Shown here: in pieces, positions 55,274-64,000 of the stretch
Numbering within the stretch: position 1 is the stretch's first letter
Layout: every line of letters begins with the position of its first letter
Assembly (NCBI GenBank): GCA_032622095.1
Contig: CP136062.1
Location: 2,292,001 to 2,356,000, forward strand
Direction of reading: 5' to 3'
DNA from: Siphonodentalium dalli
Taxonomy: Eukaryota; Mollusca; Scaphopoda; Gadilida; Siphonodentaliidae
Length of the DNA stretch: 64,000 nt
The notes under the pieces: generated by a model
Databases searched by the model: none
What the model saw: only the letters and a program-made list of their open reading frames with translations
Told to the model about the DNA's origin: nothing
Made by a program: the position numbers and the translations under genes

Positions 55274-55371
55274 TGTCCCCGTAGCCGAGGTGGTTATATA
55301 TAGGTCGTGTATAAGAACTTCTCAGTCTGGGCTGGACAAGGTTGGCACGGGTTCGATCCCCGACATGGGCG
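55274..55371 (+). repeat. tRNA-related SINE head, second copy
   Basis: GTCCCCGTAGCCGAGGTGG contains a good pol III box A, and GGGTTCGATCCCCGACATGGGC a canonical box B. The acceptor stem has at least two mismatches and no convincing anticodon arm is seen, so a SINE or tRNA pseudogene is more likely than a serine/leucine-type tRNA gene. The tail GAAAAATCGGGACCAATTTTC follows. Confidence 0.65.
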
Positions 55372-55379
55372 AAAAATCG

Positions 55380-56000
55380 GGACCAATTTTCATGCTTGAT
55401 CTGAGTTGAGGGACATCTCAATGTGACGTTCCGATCAATACATGGCCATTTTGATTTCAATTATCTCCTAAAAGATGTTCAACAGAACTTGGAGTTTCCT
55501 TGTACTTCAACATAAATGAAGTCAATAGTCGCAGACGCCTAATCGTTGTTCATCACAAAACCATGTTATTTTGATCAATAATCTTGTCGAATCTGTCACT
55601 GTGACATAATTATGTGAATCCTAAATTGGTAAAACAAGCTAACAGGTAGAAAATCAATTATGACATTCGCGAAACGTGATCGTTAGATAAAGGTGTTTAC
55701 CAGTCATCAGCAGCCTGTGTCAGACGCGATGTAACTAATGATGTCTTTGCTAGGGTCTCAGATCAGGGAATAAAAACGGAAGTTATCAAGAGTCGAGCTG
55801 AGATCACTAAAACATTAAATTCATGCCGACGCCTGTTCATTTTGCTTTCATATCTTTGTGGCTATATTGAGATTTCACAATTTCCGGTCACCAGGTACAT
55901 AACCTGAAAGACAAGATCAGGTTTCATAGGTCACTCCATACATAACCTCAAAGACAAGATCAGGGATCATGAAAAAATATTCCATGATTTTTCCACAACT
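55380..56000. other. Intergenic sequence
   Basis: Contains a CATAACCT(G/C)AAAGACAAGATCAGG direct repeat at 55898-55965. No gene recognised. Confidence 0.45.
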
Positions 56001-56007
56001 TTTAGGA

Positions 56008-56264
56008 CTCAAAGACTTGAAATAGTGTCACTATTTGGGGACCTCAATCTGTTCAGTTTCTACATATCACCTAATTTGCAGAAGATAAAATGCATAATCA
56101 AGGTGACTAATGGGTGAAGATCACCAACTTCGAGGAATTTCAATCTGATCCTAGGTCTCCCATATCAGTTGAGGCCTCGACAGTTCAGGCAGTGTCGGAT
56201 AGTGTCACTAAATTCACCCTCTGGGGACCTCATTCTGAAATGACAGACACACAATTTCCAGGCT
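56008..56264. mobile_element. Family A MITE, degenerate
   Basis: GACTTGAAATAGTGTCACTATTTGGGG at the left and CTCTGGGGACCTCATTCTG..CAATTTCCAGGCTTGG at the right. Inner arms are largely lost. Confidence 0.6.
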
Positions 56265-56269
56265 TGGGT

Positions 56270-57335
56270 TCCAGGATTCGTATACCTCATCATGAAATAT
56301 ATTCCATGATTTTTCCAAAACTTTTCAAGGATTTCAAGAAATTTCCAAGACCATACTTGAAAATTTCAATACTTTCCCGTGCCTATCAGGAAATTTGAAA
56401 ATAGATTTATGAAAAAATTGTTCCATTTTGTCCTCTTATAACCCAACTTCATAGACTCAATAGGCATAATTAGGAAAAAATTTCTATACTAGGTGAGGGG
56501 AAACATTCTCTATACTTTAAATAGTAAGTGATTAATCTGCCACCAGCACACTCGTATGGTTGAATGTGTTCACTGGCAAGAGGAACTTATGACAAAGACT
56601 TATCACAAAGTGCACATGACTTTTCAAAGAAGGGAGCAATTACATAACTTATCCAAACCCTTGCTTGGGTGAGGTATTTCTCCATTAATTTTTCCATACT
56701 ACACTAAAAAGGTGCCATTATCCAGACTATTCCAGGCCAATTCCATGACATTTCCAGGATTCCAGACTAACATATGGACCCTGAAGATATTCGAAGAAAC
56801 AAACAGATTTAAATCTTAAGGATTAGTGTACTGAAAATATGCATCGACTCCTGACCAGGTACTTGATTAATGTGCGAGTTCCTAACAACAACTGGATTTT
56901 AATTCTGAATAAATAAACCTAATTACCCACAGGTATTTTTATCTTTGAAGTTTCAAAATTAAATTCTGAAGTATCCCAGTTAATGATCACCAATAAACAC
57001 TTTCCCGGGAGATATTATATCCGTTAGGTGGAATCTGAGAAACCTCTGCATCAAAATAGAACACGGCGTATAAGATTAGTTAAGAACATTAAAAAGCTCC
57101 CAGAGGGTAAAAATGTTCTTAATGTGACCTTAATTTCTGTCCTCAGAAATCTAAAGAAATTTTATAATGATATCAAGTCAGATCTGTGCATGACCGTGAC
57201 CTTGTAATTAACATTGTTAGCTGGATGAAGAAATTCGAGCAGATGGAATTTAACAAATAGCTGATAACGATCGATACCATTAGACCTTTATTGATTTATT
57301 CAATTAGTTTTGTTATAAATTCCAAGGTCGTCTCA
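56270..57335. other. Intergenic AT-rich sequence
   Basis: A CATTTCCAGGATTCC / TTTTCCACAACTTTT-type motif recurs in this stretch. No gene or defined element. Confidence 0.4.
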
Positions 57336-57340
57336 ATTAA

Positions 57341-57741
57341 AAGTCGGGATTTTTTTTACCCTGTGCCAATGCATTCTCTTATATATGCGAGTCGACCATA
57401 GGTCGCCTCGCACATATAAGAGAATGCATTGGCCTAACAATTTTTTATCACTTTTTTAAAATAAATGTTTCTTACAATTTTTAGGACATAAAATAAAAAA
57501 ACATCCATTACCCTGCAGGGAGGGCCACACATATAGAAGTATATAGAAGAGTGTCGTCTGCTCATGTTTGTCTGGGGCTCTGTATGGGTGAAATTATAAA
57601 ATTGTTAAAGAATACAAGAAAAAATTATTAAAATTGTAAAAAATTGTTAGGCCAATGCATTCTCTTATATATGCGAGACGACCTATGGTCGACTCGCATA
57701 TATAAGAGAATGCATTGGCACAGGGTAAAAAAATCCCGACT
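57341..57741. mobile_element. Third palindromic MITE type sharing the family B core (AGTCGGGATTTTTTTACC ends)
   Basis: AAGTCGGGATTTTTTTT plus ACCCTGTGCCAATGC at the left, GCATTGGCACAGGGTAAA plus AAAATCCCGACT at the right. Both hairpins match the family B2 hairpins, but the outer ends differ from both TTAA families. About 110 bp of unrelated sequence (CATTACCCTGCAGGGAGGG..GTATGGGTG) sits in the spacer. Confidence 0.75.
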
Positions 57742-57921
57742 GACGACTGGATTAGATATGGCGTGTCACATATGAAGTACAGTACCCAAATAATGCCAGA
57801 GTCGTCTTAGTTTTTCCAATTTCGATGAACAATCTTAGATTTTTAAAGGCACACATAGTATATGCAACATCAATTTTTTAGGTTAAATTTATAATATATG
57901 AGTGGAAAGGTCCTTAAAAAT

Positions 57922-58099
57922 CAAGCCTTGAAATAGGGTGTCTGTCATTTGCAGAATGAGGTCCCCAGAGGGTGAATTTAGTGATGCTACCCCGCTAGGG
58001 TGAATTTGGTGATGCTAGCCCGCTATGAGGGGTAGCATCACTAAATCACCCTCTGGGGACCTCATTCTGCAAATGACAGACACCCTATTTCAAGGCTTG
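57922..58099. mobile_element. Family A MITE
   Basis: CAAGCCTTGAAATAGGGTGTC at both ends in inverse orientation, with a partially duplicated left arm. The flanks do not match, so the target duplication has decayed or recombined. Confidence 0.8.
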
Positions 58100-58299
58100 C
58101 ATGAGAATGTAATCCATTTACGACAGAAGAAAACTCGAGATATCATGAAATTTGCTATACAGATTAGAAGTGAAAGTGCATAAATTTTAGACCAAATTTC
58201 AGCAACTACAAATTTTGATGTATTCAGGCAATGTACAGAACAACTCACTTCAGGGCAGTAACCAGAGCATCGCTAGGGCGTGGCAATTAAATAAAATAT

Positions 58300-58570
58300 G
58301 CCTGTGGTAATTCCAACAAAGGGCCATAATTCTGATGAACAGCAGAACTTGATTCAAACTTGACCTATATTTTGGGCCAGTAAACTCACATACCAAATTT
58401 CATTACATTCAGCTCACTTATTAAAGTTATCATCCGGAAACGAAAATTGAGTGCAAATTCCAACAAAAAGGGCCGTAAGTCTGGTTAAAATTGGTTGCCG
58501 AACACAAATTCGAACTTGACCTGTATTTTGTGCTTTTAAAAGCACATACCATATTTTATTCCATTCAGTT
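58300..58570. repeat. Two-copy repeat with AAAGGGCC(A/G)TAA motif
   Basis: AATTCCAACAAAGGGCCATAATTC..TTGATTCAAACTTGACC..ACATACCAAATTTCATTACATTCAG recurs with a period of about 135 bp. I associate AAGGGCCATAACTC-type repeats with molluscan genomes. Confidence 0.65.
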
Positions 58571-58674
58571 ACTATGGAAGACTCGTATATATATATATAT
58601 ATATATATAAGAGAATGCACTGGCACAGAATCTTTAATGCTGCACCAGCGCAGCTCCCATCATGAAAGGGTTAA
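58571..58674. mobile_element. Family B MITE, right half, with TA expansion
   Basis: TATGGAAGACTCG, then a TA run (about 58587-58608) replacing the usual CATATATAAG, then GAGAATGCACTGGCACAG..CATCATGAAAGGGTTAA. The left half is missing. Confidence 0.75.
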
Positions 58675-59068
58675 CAGCATCGAAATCCCTGCGAGGAGAG
58701 TGAGCATGGGACACTTGCAAATGCAAAATTCCTCACTAGCATACAAAAGTGATATAATCAAATGTCAACTGGTGACGCGCTAATGGCATTGAGATTCTGA
58801 CAAATAATCAAAACAGCGATGACATAAAGACTGTGCGGTGACAGTCTCACCTTAATTAAATCACGCTATTTTAGTTCAATGACAATTTGTGACGACGGGC
58901 CGCAACTCAGAATGGATTAAGGAGAAGTCATTCCATATTTCTTCAGTGCTTGATGTACATCAGGGATGTAAGAAACGCATTAAGAAAAATCCTGAAACCA
59001 AATTCCAGACAGGCAAGGAAAAAATATTTTTGCTGTAGTAGGCTGTCGAGAGGAAAACATGTTCAATG

Positions 59069-59541
59069 TAGAGTAATGCTCTAATTAATCGACTCCTTAA
59101 CCACAGCAGAATTATGGGTAACTTTTCAGGATTTAGTTGGAAATATGGCTTGTTGCCATTCATTGGAAAGCTCTCGATGACATTTTATCTTCAGCAGTTT
59201 AGCACGCTGGTCATCCTATAATCCCCGGGCAGTAAACCCCACATCGGGCCACAACAGTTAGCCTTTTCCATACCAGGGCAATCTAATTAGTTAAAAGTAG
59301 TCAATTTAGAAGTTATACCAACAAAAGGAAGACATATATGATAGGCAATACCTATTTATGCTGTGACAGGAGTTCAGAGAAAATTCTTATATCAGTTCTC
59401 GAGAAAAACACAATCATAGTCGAGCGCATTCGGGGAGAGCTTTCCGATGAATGGCAACAAGCCATATTTCGGACTAAATCCTGAAAAGTTACCCATAATT
59501 CTGCTGTGGTTAAGGAGTCGATTAATTAGAGCATTACTGTA
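59069..59541. mobile_element. Family C fold-back MITE with 256-bp foreign loop
   Basis: Left arm 59069-59176 (TAGAGTAATGCTC..GGAAAGCTCTC) and right arm 59433-59541 (GAGAGCTTTCC..GAGCATTACTGTA) pair as in other copies. The centre, normally a few bases, holds 256 bp of unrelated sequence. Confidence 0.85.
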
Positions 59542-59544
59542 CTC

Positions 59545-60180
59545 TATCAGTGCGTCTTGCGGCACCTGAGATGTAATTTTTTTTATATTTCACTCTGGGA
59601 ATCCATGATTTTTTTCTCAGAAGAGAGAAGCTGTCATATATAGAAAATGAAGAAATCCCACAAGGGAGGTACAAAAATCCATCTCTGATGTACATAAATA
59701 AGAGTACATAAGACAAATCCACACAGATTCATTGACATGTGATGTCTATCAATACGAAACCCCAAGGCTGGTCCTGGATATAATGTTAACATGTGACACC
59801 CGGACCTACAGCCTTATGTATATGAGACTCAATGAGTGACATAGCAGGCAACATAAAATATGTGACACCTGGATTTATAATCTGTTGTTTAAGGGTCCTC
59901 GGGAGTGACAACATGTGGCATGCATCCTAAAACATCTGACAAATGATTTTCAAAATGATGATGTCACCATTAAACAAACATGAATAATTATGACCTAATC
60001 ATGTTATCAGCATAAAATAACGTAATTCGCAATCACATTATCCCATAACTGGATGATGCTGAATACCTCAAGTTTGTGTATCAGGCGGGCATTATCCTTC
60101 TAGGTGTAGTGAGAAAATGGCAACAATATTAATTTCGGTCACTGAAGATATAACATGGATATAAACTTGCATGTTTTCTA
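59545..60180. other. Intergenic sequence
   Basis: A (A)TGTGACACC(T/C)GGA motif recurs at 59790 and 59860. No gene. Confidence 0.4.
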
Positions 60181-60184
60181 CAAT

Positions 60185-60310
60185 CCATTACTTAAATTAC
60201 TATTTCTTCGGCTACAGGGGTAAACAATATTGGATTTGAGTCGAGGAACCCACCGTTCGAAGCTCACAGCAGCTATTATATTTCAATTTTTAATATCTAT
60301 TTTTTTTCTC
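60185..60310. mobile_element. Family E fragment
   Basis: ACTATTTCTTCGGCTACAGGGG and GAGTCGAGGAACCCACCG match the inner arm of the family E copies. The outer ends are absent. Confidence 0.6.
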
Positions 60311-60668
60311 CCCTTAAAAATATGACTGTTGAGAGATATTCAAGTGACATTGGTCACTATTTTTTGAGGCTTGAAATTTGAATGACAAAATCTCAGTAAA
60401 AACAAATATGTTCGATATCCGTTTTGTGTAGTATCCAAGATAAGTTGTTGTGATAGATCATTGGTCGCTTATATTGCCTGTACATCCCTGCAAATCAATA
60501 ATAAACCATCCTGATGTATACTTTTATAACTGACTGAGAGAATACATTTAGTAAAGAATGGGTATAAATTAAAAAGAATGTAAGGCCGTCATAGTGGGTA
60601 CATGTTAAAAGTCAAGAAAATGTTTAAAACCAGTGTGGGGGAAAATTTGCTGTTATTATTTTCACCAA

Positions 60669-60930
60669 TAACCCTTTCACGACTGGAGCTTCGTGAAATT
60701 TTGTGAAAATCCTGTGCCAATACATTCTCTAATATATGCGAGTCTCCTATAGGGAGCCTCGCATATATAAGAGAATGCATTGGCCTAACAATAATTACAT
60801 TGACTTTGTAAGCCACTGCATTCTCTTATATATGCAAGGCTCCACATGGGAGACTCATATATATAAGAGAATGCACTGGCACATGATCTTTAATGCTGCA
60901 TCAGCACAGCTCCCATCATGAAAGGGTTAA
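60669..60930. mobile_element. Family B MITE, complete
   Basis: ATAACCCTTTCACGACTGGAGC..GCTCCCATCATGAAAGGGTTAA with two full hairpins and the CTTTGTAAGCC spacer. Confidence 0.83.
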
Positions 60931-61164
60931 TAATTCTCCTGTGAAACTTTAATGCAGCTGTAACAGTTTTAAATACATATACATAAAAATTATTTCAACA
61001 TGTTAAATCTCATTATTGTAGAATCATTAATAAAGAAAATATGAACAAATTCGATTTATCTTTTCAAGTTTTTCTCAGTGATAATGGATTTATAGACTTT
61101 CAGGATTTTTGACATGTATACCCACTGCAAAGTCCATTAATAATGTCATTAAAGGTCATTCTAA

Positions 61165-61860
61165 CAAAGTTTATGCCCCTGAAATAATTTCATTAACAAT
61201 CATTGTAATGATGAATTTATATCCCTATAATAACTTCATTAACAATCATTGTAACGATGAATTTATATCCCTATAATTATATAGTATAATAACTCCATTA
61301 ACAATCATTGTAACGATGAATTTATGTCCCTATAATAACTCCATTAACAATCATCGCAATGACAAATTTATGTCCCTATAATAACTCCATTAACCCTTTA
61401 CCCAACAAACCGGCCAAAACCGGCCAAATAAAGCTTCAACAGCCTAAAATATCTTCGGTCTGTCTCAATAAAACCATACAAATATGGATATCATTGGAAC
61501 CGGCTCCTTGACCACATTGTGATGGTTACAGTTATGCCCTGTGCCAATGCATTCTCTTATATATGCGAGTCGACCATAGGTCGCCTCGCATATATAAGAG
61601 AATGCATTGGCCTAAAAAAAATCTTTTTTTAACACTTTTTACCATTTTTTCTTACATTCTTTAACAATTTTATAATTTTTAATGTGTTAAGCCAATGCAT
61701 TCTCTTATATATGCGAGGCGACCTATGGTCGACTCGCATATATAAGAGAATGCATTGGCACAGGGCCGTTCTGTTGGGTAAAGGGTTAACGATAATTGCA
61801 ACATTGATGATTATGTCCCTTTAATTCTTTCATTAACGACCATTGTAACATTGATGCGTG
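61165..61860. repeat. About 50-bp tandem repeat, interrupted by a B2 MITE
   Basis: Units of CATTAACAATCATTGTAACG plus ATGAATTTATGTCCCTATAATAACTC, about five before 61390 and about one and a half after 61789. The array was continuous before the MITE inserted. Confidence 0.82.
61390..61789. mobile_element. Family B2 MITE, complete, TTAA duplication verified by the host repeat
   Basis: TTAACCCTTTACCCAACAAACC..GTTGGGTAAAGGGTTAA. The surrounding array unit reads CATTAACAATC, so the original site had a single TTAA. Nearly identical to 50022-50411 apart from an extra GGCCAAAACC. Confidence 0.92.
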
Positions 61861-61929
61861 AACTGCGAGGTAGAGGACAGAACGGCAAGAAAACAAATTA
61901 GAGAGGCTGAAGAAAGCAAGAAACCCAAA

Positions 61930-62010
61930 CTTTGAACCAGATCTCAACAGCTCGGCCATTTCTGTTTTCACATGAAAATAACCTCTTCCATAAATAGACA
62001 TTGAAAATGA
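61930..62010. repeat. Dispersed repeat shared with 47425-47490
   Basis: ATCTCAACAGCTCGGCCATTTC and GAAAATAACCTCTTCCATAAATAGACA match 47430-47490 with small indels. Confidence 0.6.
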
Positions 62011-62280
62011 CTATGAACCCTGTGCTCACCCTTGTATCTTATCGGTCTAGCCATAAGCCAATATCTACCAGAGCACCAGTCATACTTCCTTTCTGATGCT
62101 GGCTGGATACAAGTGTGGTGTTTTATATTTAGCGCAGGTTTTTTTTTCCAAGCAAAAAAATGGTGAACTGAATCCCCGCAAATGTCCTACGTGCTTTGAG
62201 AATTCCCTCTCTAAAAACTTATCGAAGTCTTGTTGGTGAATTTTGCATGCTACTCATCAAAATGGCAGCCAACTAGAACT

Positions 62281-62497
62281 TACAGTAATGCCCTAAATAA
62301 ACGACTCCTTAACCACAGCAGAATTATGGGTAACTTTTCAGGAATTAGTCGGAAATATGGCTTGTTGCCATTCATCGGAAAGCTCTCCCCGAGAGCTTTC
62401 CGATGAATGGCAACAAGCCATATTTCCGACTAAATCCTGAAAAGTTACCAATAATTCTGCTGTGGTTCAGGAGTCGATTACTTAGAGCATTACTGTA
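62281..62497. mobile_element. Family C fold-back MITE
   Basis: TACAGTAATGCCC..GAGCATTACTGTA, an almost perfect palindrome around CTCTCCCCGAGAG. Confidence 0.88.
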
Positions 62498-62799
62498 GCT
62501 TGGAGGTTTAAAATTAGGATAAGTCAATTCTCCCAGTCTGGATAAGTGGACTGTTATCAGTGAGAAGTAACAATGACTGATATCAATTTACACCCCAACA
62601 TCACCCTTCTATTATCCAACAAGTATTATGCAACACAAGAGCCCATTTATAAAACCATTATAGTGAGTGAGAACATCATTATAATCAATAAATATACTTT
62701 AAATATGCTGTTGGGACATATGCATACTGGTATATGAGAGCGAAGTCACTTCTCCCTGGGTCAAAAATATAGGGAGAAGTGGCACAATTTAGGGGGAGA

Positions 62800-62870
62800 A
62801 GAGGTCTCCCAAGTCGCCCTCTAGGCTGGTCCTCTCCCAAGTCGCCCTCTAGGCTGGTTCCTGTGTTGAC
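62800..62870. repeat. Tandem duplication of CTCCCAAGTCGCCCTCTAGG unit
   Basis: Two head-to-tail units. An inverse copy occurs at about 46195-46235. Confidence 0.7.
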
Positions 62871-62883
62871 CCAGGCTCATACC

Positions 62884-63336
62884 TGAGTTTAGTGTGCCTG
62901 TTATTTGCAGAATGAGATCCCCAGAGGGTGAATTTAGTGACGCTATCCCACATGGCAGGCTAGCATCACCAAATTCAACCTCTGGGGACCTCATTCTGCA
63001 TGGCAGATGATGCTATGGGAGTCATAGACTCAGACTGAAGTTGCCAAATGGTGAATATTGTGATGTGCACCCATTGGGAACCTCAATTGTGCAATTTTTC
63101 ATCTGCCAATTTGGGGATATAGAGAAACTTAAACTATAAAGAAATAGAATTTATGTGAAGAAGTTTCTATAGAAATTTGATGATAAAGAAGCTTTCCGGA
63201 GAAGATGAGACATAAGCAGAATGAGGTCCCCAGATGGTGAATTTAGTTATGCTAGCCCACTATGCGGGATAGCGTCACTAAATTCACCCTCTGGGGACCT
63301 CACTCAGCAAATGACAAGCACGCTAAACTCAGGCTA
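62884..63336. mobile_element. Family A MITE, long form
   Basis: CTGAGTTTAGTGTGCCTGTTATTTG at the left and AAATGACAAGCACGCTAAACTCAG at the right. Two GAGGTCCCCAGA.GGTGAATTTAG palindromes surround the CCATTGGGAACCTCAA module. Confidence 0.8.
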
Positions 63337-63339
63337 GGC

Positions 63340-63705
63340 GCTAATATAGCTAAAATGCACACATCAGTATTATCAGCTTCTGGTTAATAATAAAAAAGGG
63401 TTGACATATATCTCTGAGTTACCAGGTGTTGTGACTAGACATTGTACGATGGATGAGCATGGGTTGTGTCATAAAATATACCAGCTGCTTCCTTCAACCT
63501 CTCTGTCAGGTAGATTATGCGCGAGACTTGGGATGTGAAACAGCAAGTAGCACAGCATCCATGGAAAGTTTAAAAAAACATTTTTAACAATGTTGGGAGT
63601 CGCTGGCCGCTTTTGAAAATCTCCATATTACAACAGGGTTTCCACAGGCCAGACATAATCAAAGTCAAGGCCAATTGAACCATTTCACAAGAAACTTGAA
63701 GTTTT
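63340..63705. other. Intergenic sequence
   Basis: No recognisable feature. Confidence 0.4.
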
Positions 63706-63707
63706 TT

Positions 63708-63855
63708 TTAAACCTATCATGAAGAGAGCTGCACTAGTGCAACATTAAAGATCCTGTGCCAGTGTATTCCCTATGGGAGACTCACATATATAAGAGAATG
63801 CATTGGCACAGGGTTTTCGCAAGATTTCAGGAAGCTCCAGTAATGGTAGGGTTAA
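63708..63855. mobile_element. Family B MITE, single-hairpin derivative
   Basis: TTAAACCTATCATGAAGAGAGC..GGAAGCTCCAGTAATGGTAGGGTTAA. Only one, partly shortened, hairpin remains. Confidence 0.75.
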
Positions 63856-64000
63856 GGCCTCTATTCTGAAATTCAAAGGATATTCAAGTCCTTTCTCAAC
63901 AATTATCAAGTTTTTTTTAAAGATTTTCAATGATGCATCAAAGCATTGAATAGTTATGACTATTCCAGGCCCCGCAGCAATCATGTAAAGTTATCAATCA

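Noticed and set aside
55274-55371. Functional tRNA gene
   Set aside because: Good box A and B, but the acceptor stem has mismatches and no clear anticodon arm; a sister copy with tail homology points to a SINE.

Overview
The window is animal nuclear DNA, AT-rich and full of repeats. It most likely comes from a mollusc. The support is interspersed-repeat style: core repeats with an ACGG-like tract ending in a CCATGGCAATAGCTCA-type tail, and AAGGGCCATAATTCTG-type repeats, both of which I associate from memory with bivalve and gastropod genomes. The species cannot be named from this sequence.

One host gene is clear. The minus strand carries the 5' part of the V-type proton ATPase subunit B gene (ATP6V1B family). 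Six coding exons run from the start codon at 26395 down to 2154, and the gene continues off the left edge. All splice sites are GT-AG, the exon phases join exactly, and the 193 codons present give an uninterrupted subunit B N-terminus. Intron 1 is about 14.2 kb, and it and the other introns are loaded with transposons. No second host gene could be supported in 26.4-64 kb.

The most elaborate structure is a three-level nest at 27635-36991. The outer element is a Ty3/gypsy-type LTR retrotransposon with 453-bp (3') LTRs, TG...CA ends, a GATA target duplication, a primer-binding-site candidate and a polypurine tract. Its short internal region encodes a gag-like segment followed by a Y-box-type cold-shock domain and a basic tail, and I see no pol. 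Its 5' LTR is split by a 5'-truncated Tx1/L1-type LINE (zinc-knuckle ORF1, then AP-endonuclease, reverse transcriptase and a CCHC C-terminus, broken by frameshifts). The LINE is itself split by a repeat-filled insert of about 2.1 kb.

The rest is mostly non-autonomous DNA transposons. They comprise hAT elements and hAT-type MITEs with verified 8-bp duplications, at least three families with TTAA ends (piggyBac-like), a TA-CAGT fold-back family with about ten copies, a MULE-type transposase remnant flanked by tandem-repeat ends, and two adjacent pearl/Helentron-like tandem-core elements with a higher-order repeat. There is also a 5S rRNA-like fragment and a pair of tRNA-related SINE heads.

Three observations deserve most attention. 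First, a minisatellite in intron 5 of the V-ATPase gene is built from copies of the exon 6 splice acceptor. Second, an LTR element pairs gag with a cold-shock domain. Third, one palindromic core is shared by MITE families that have different termini.
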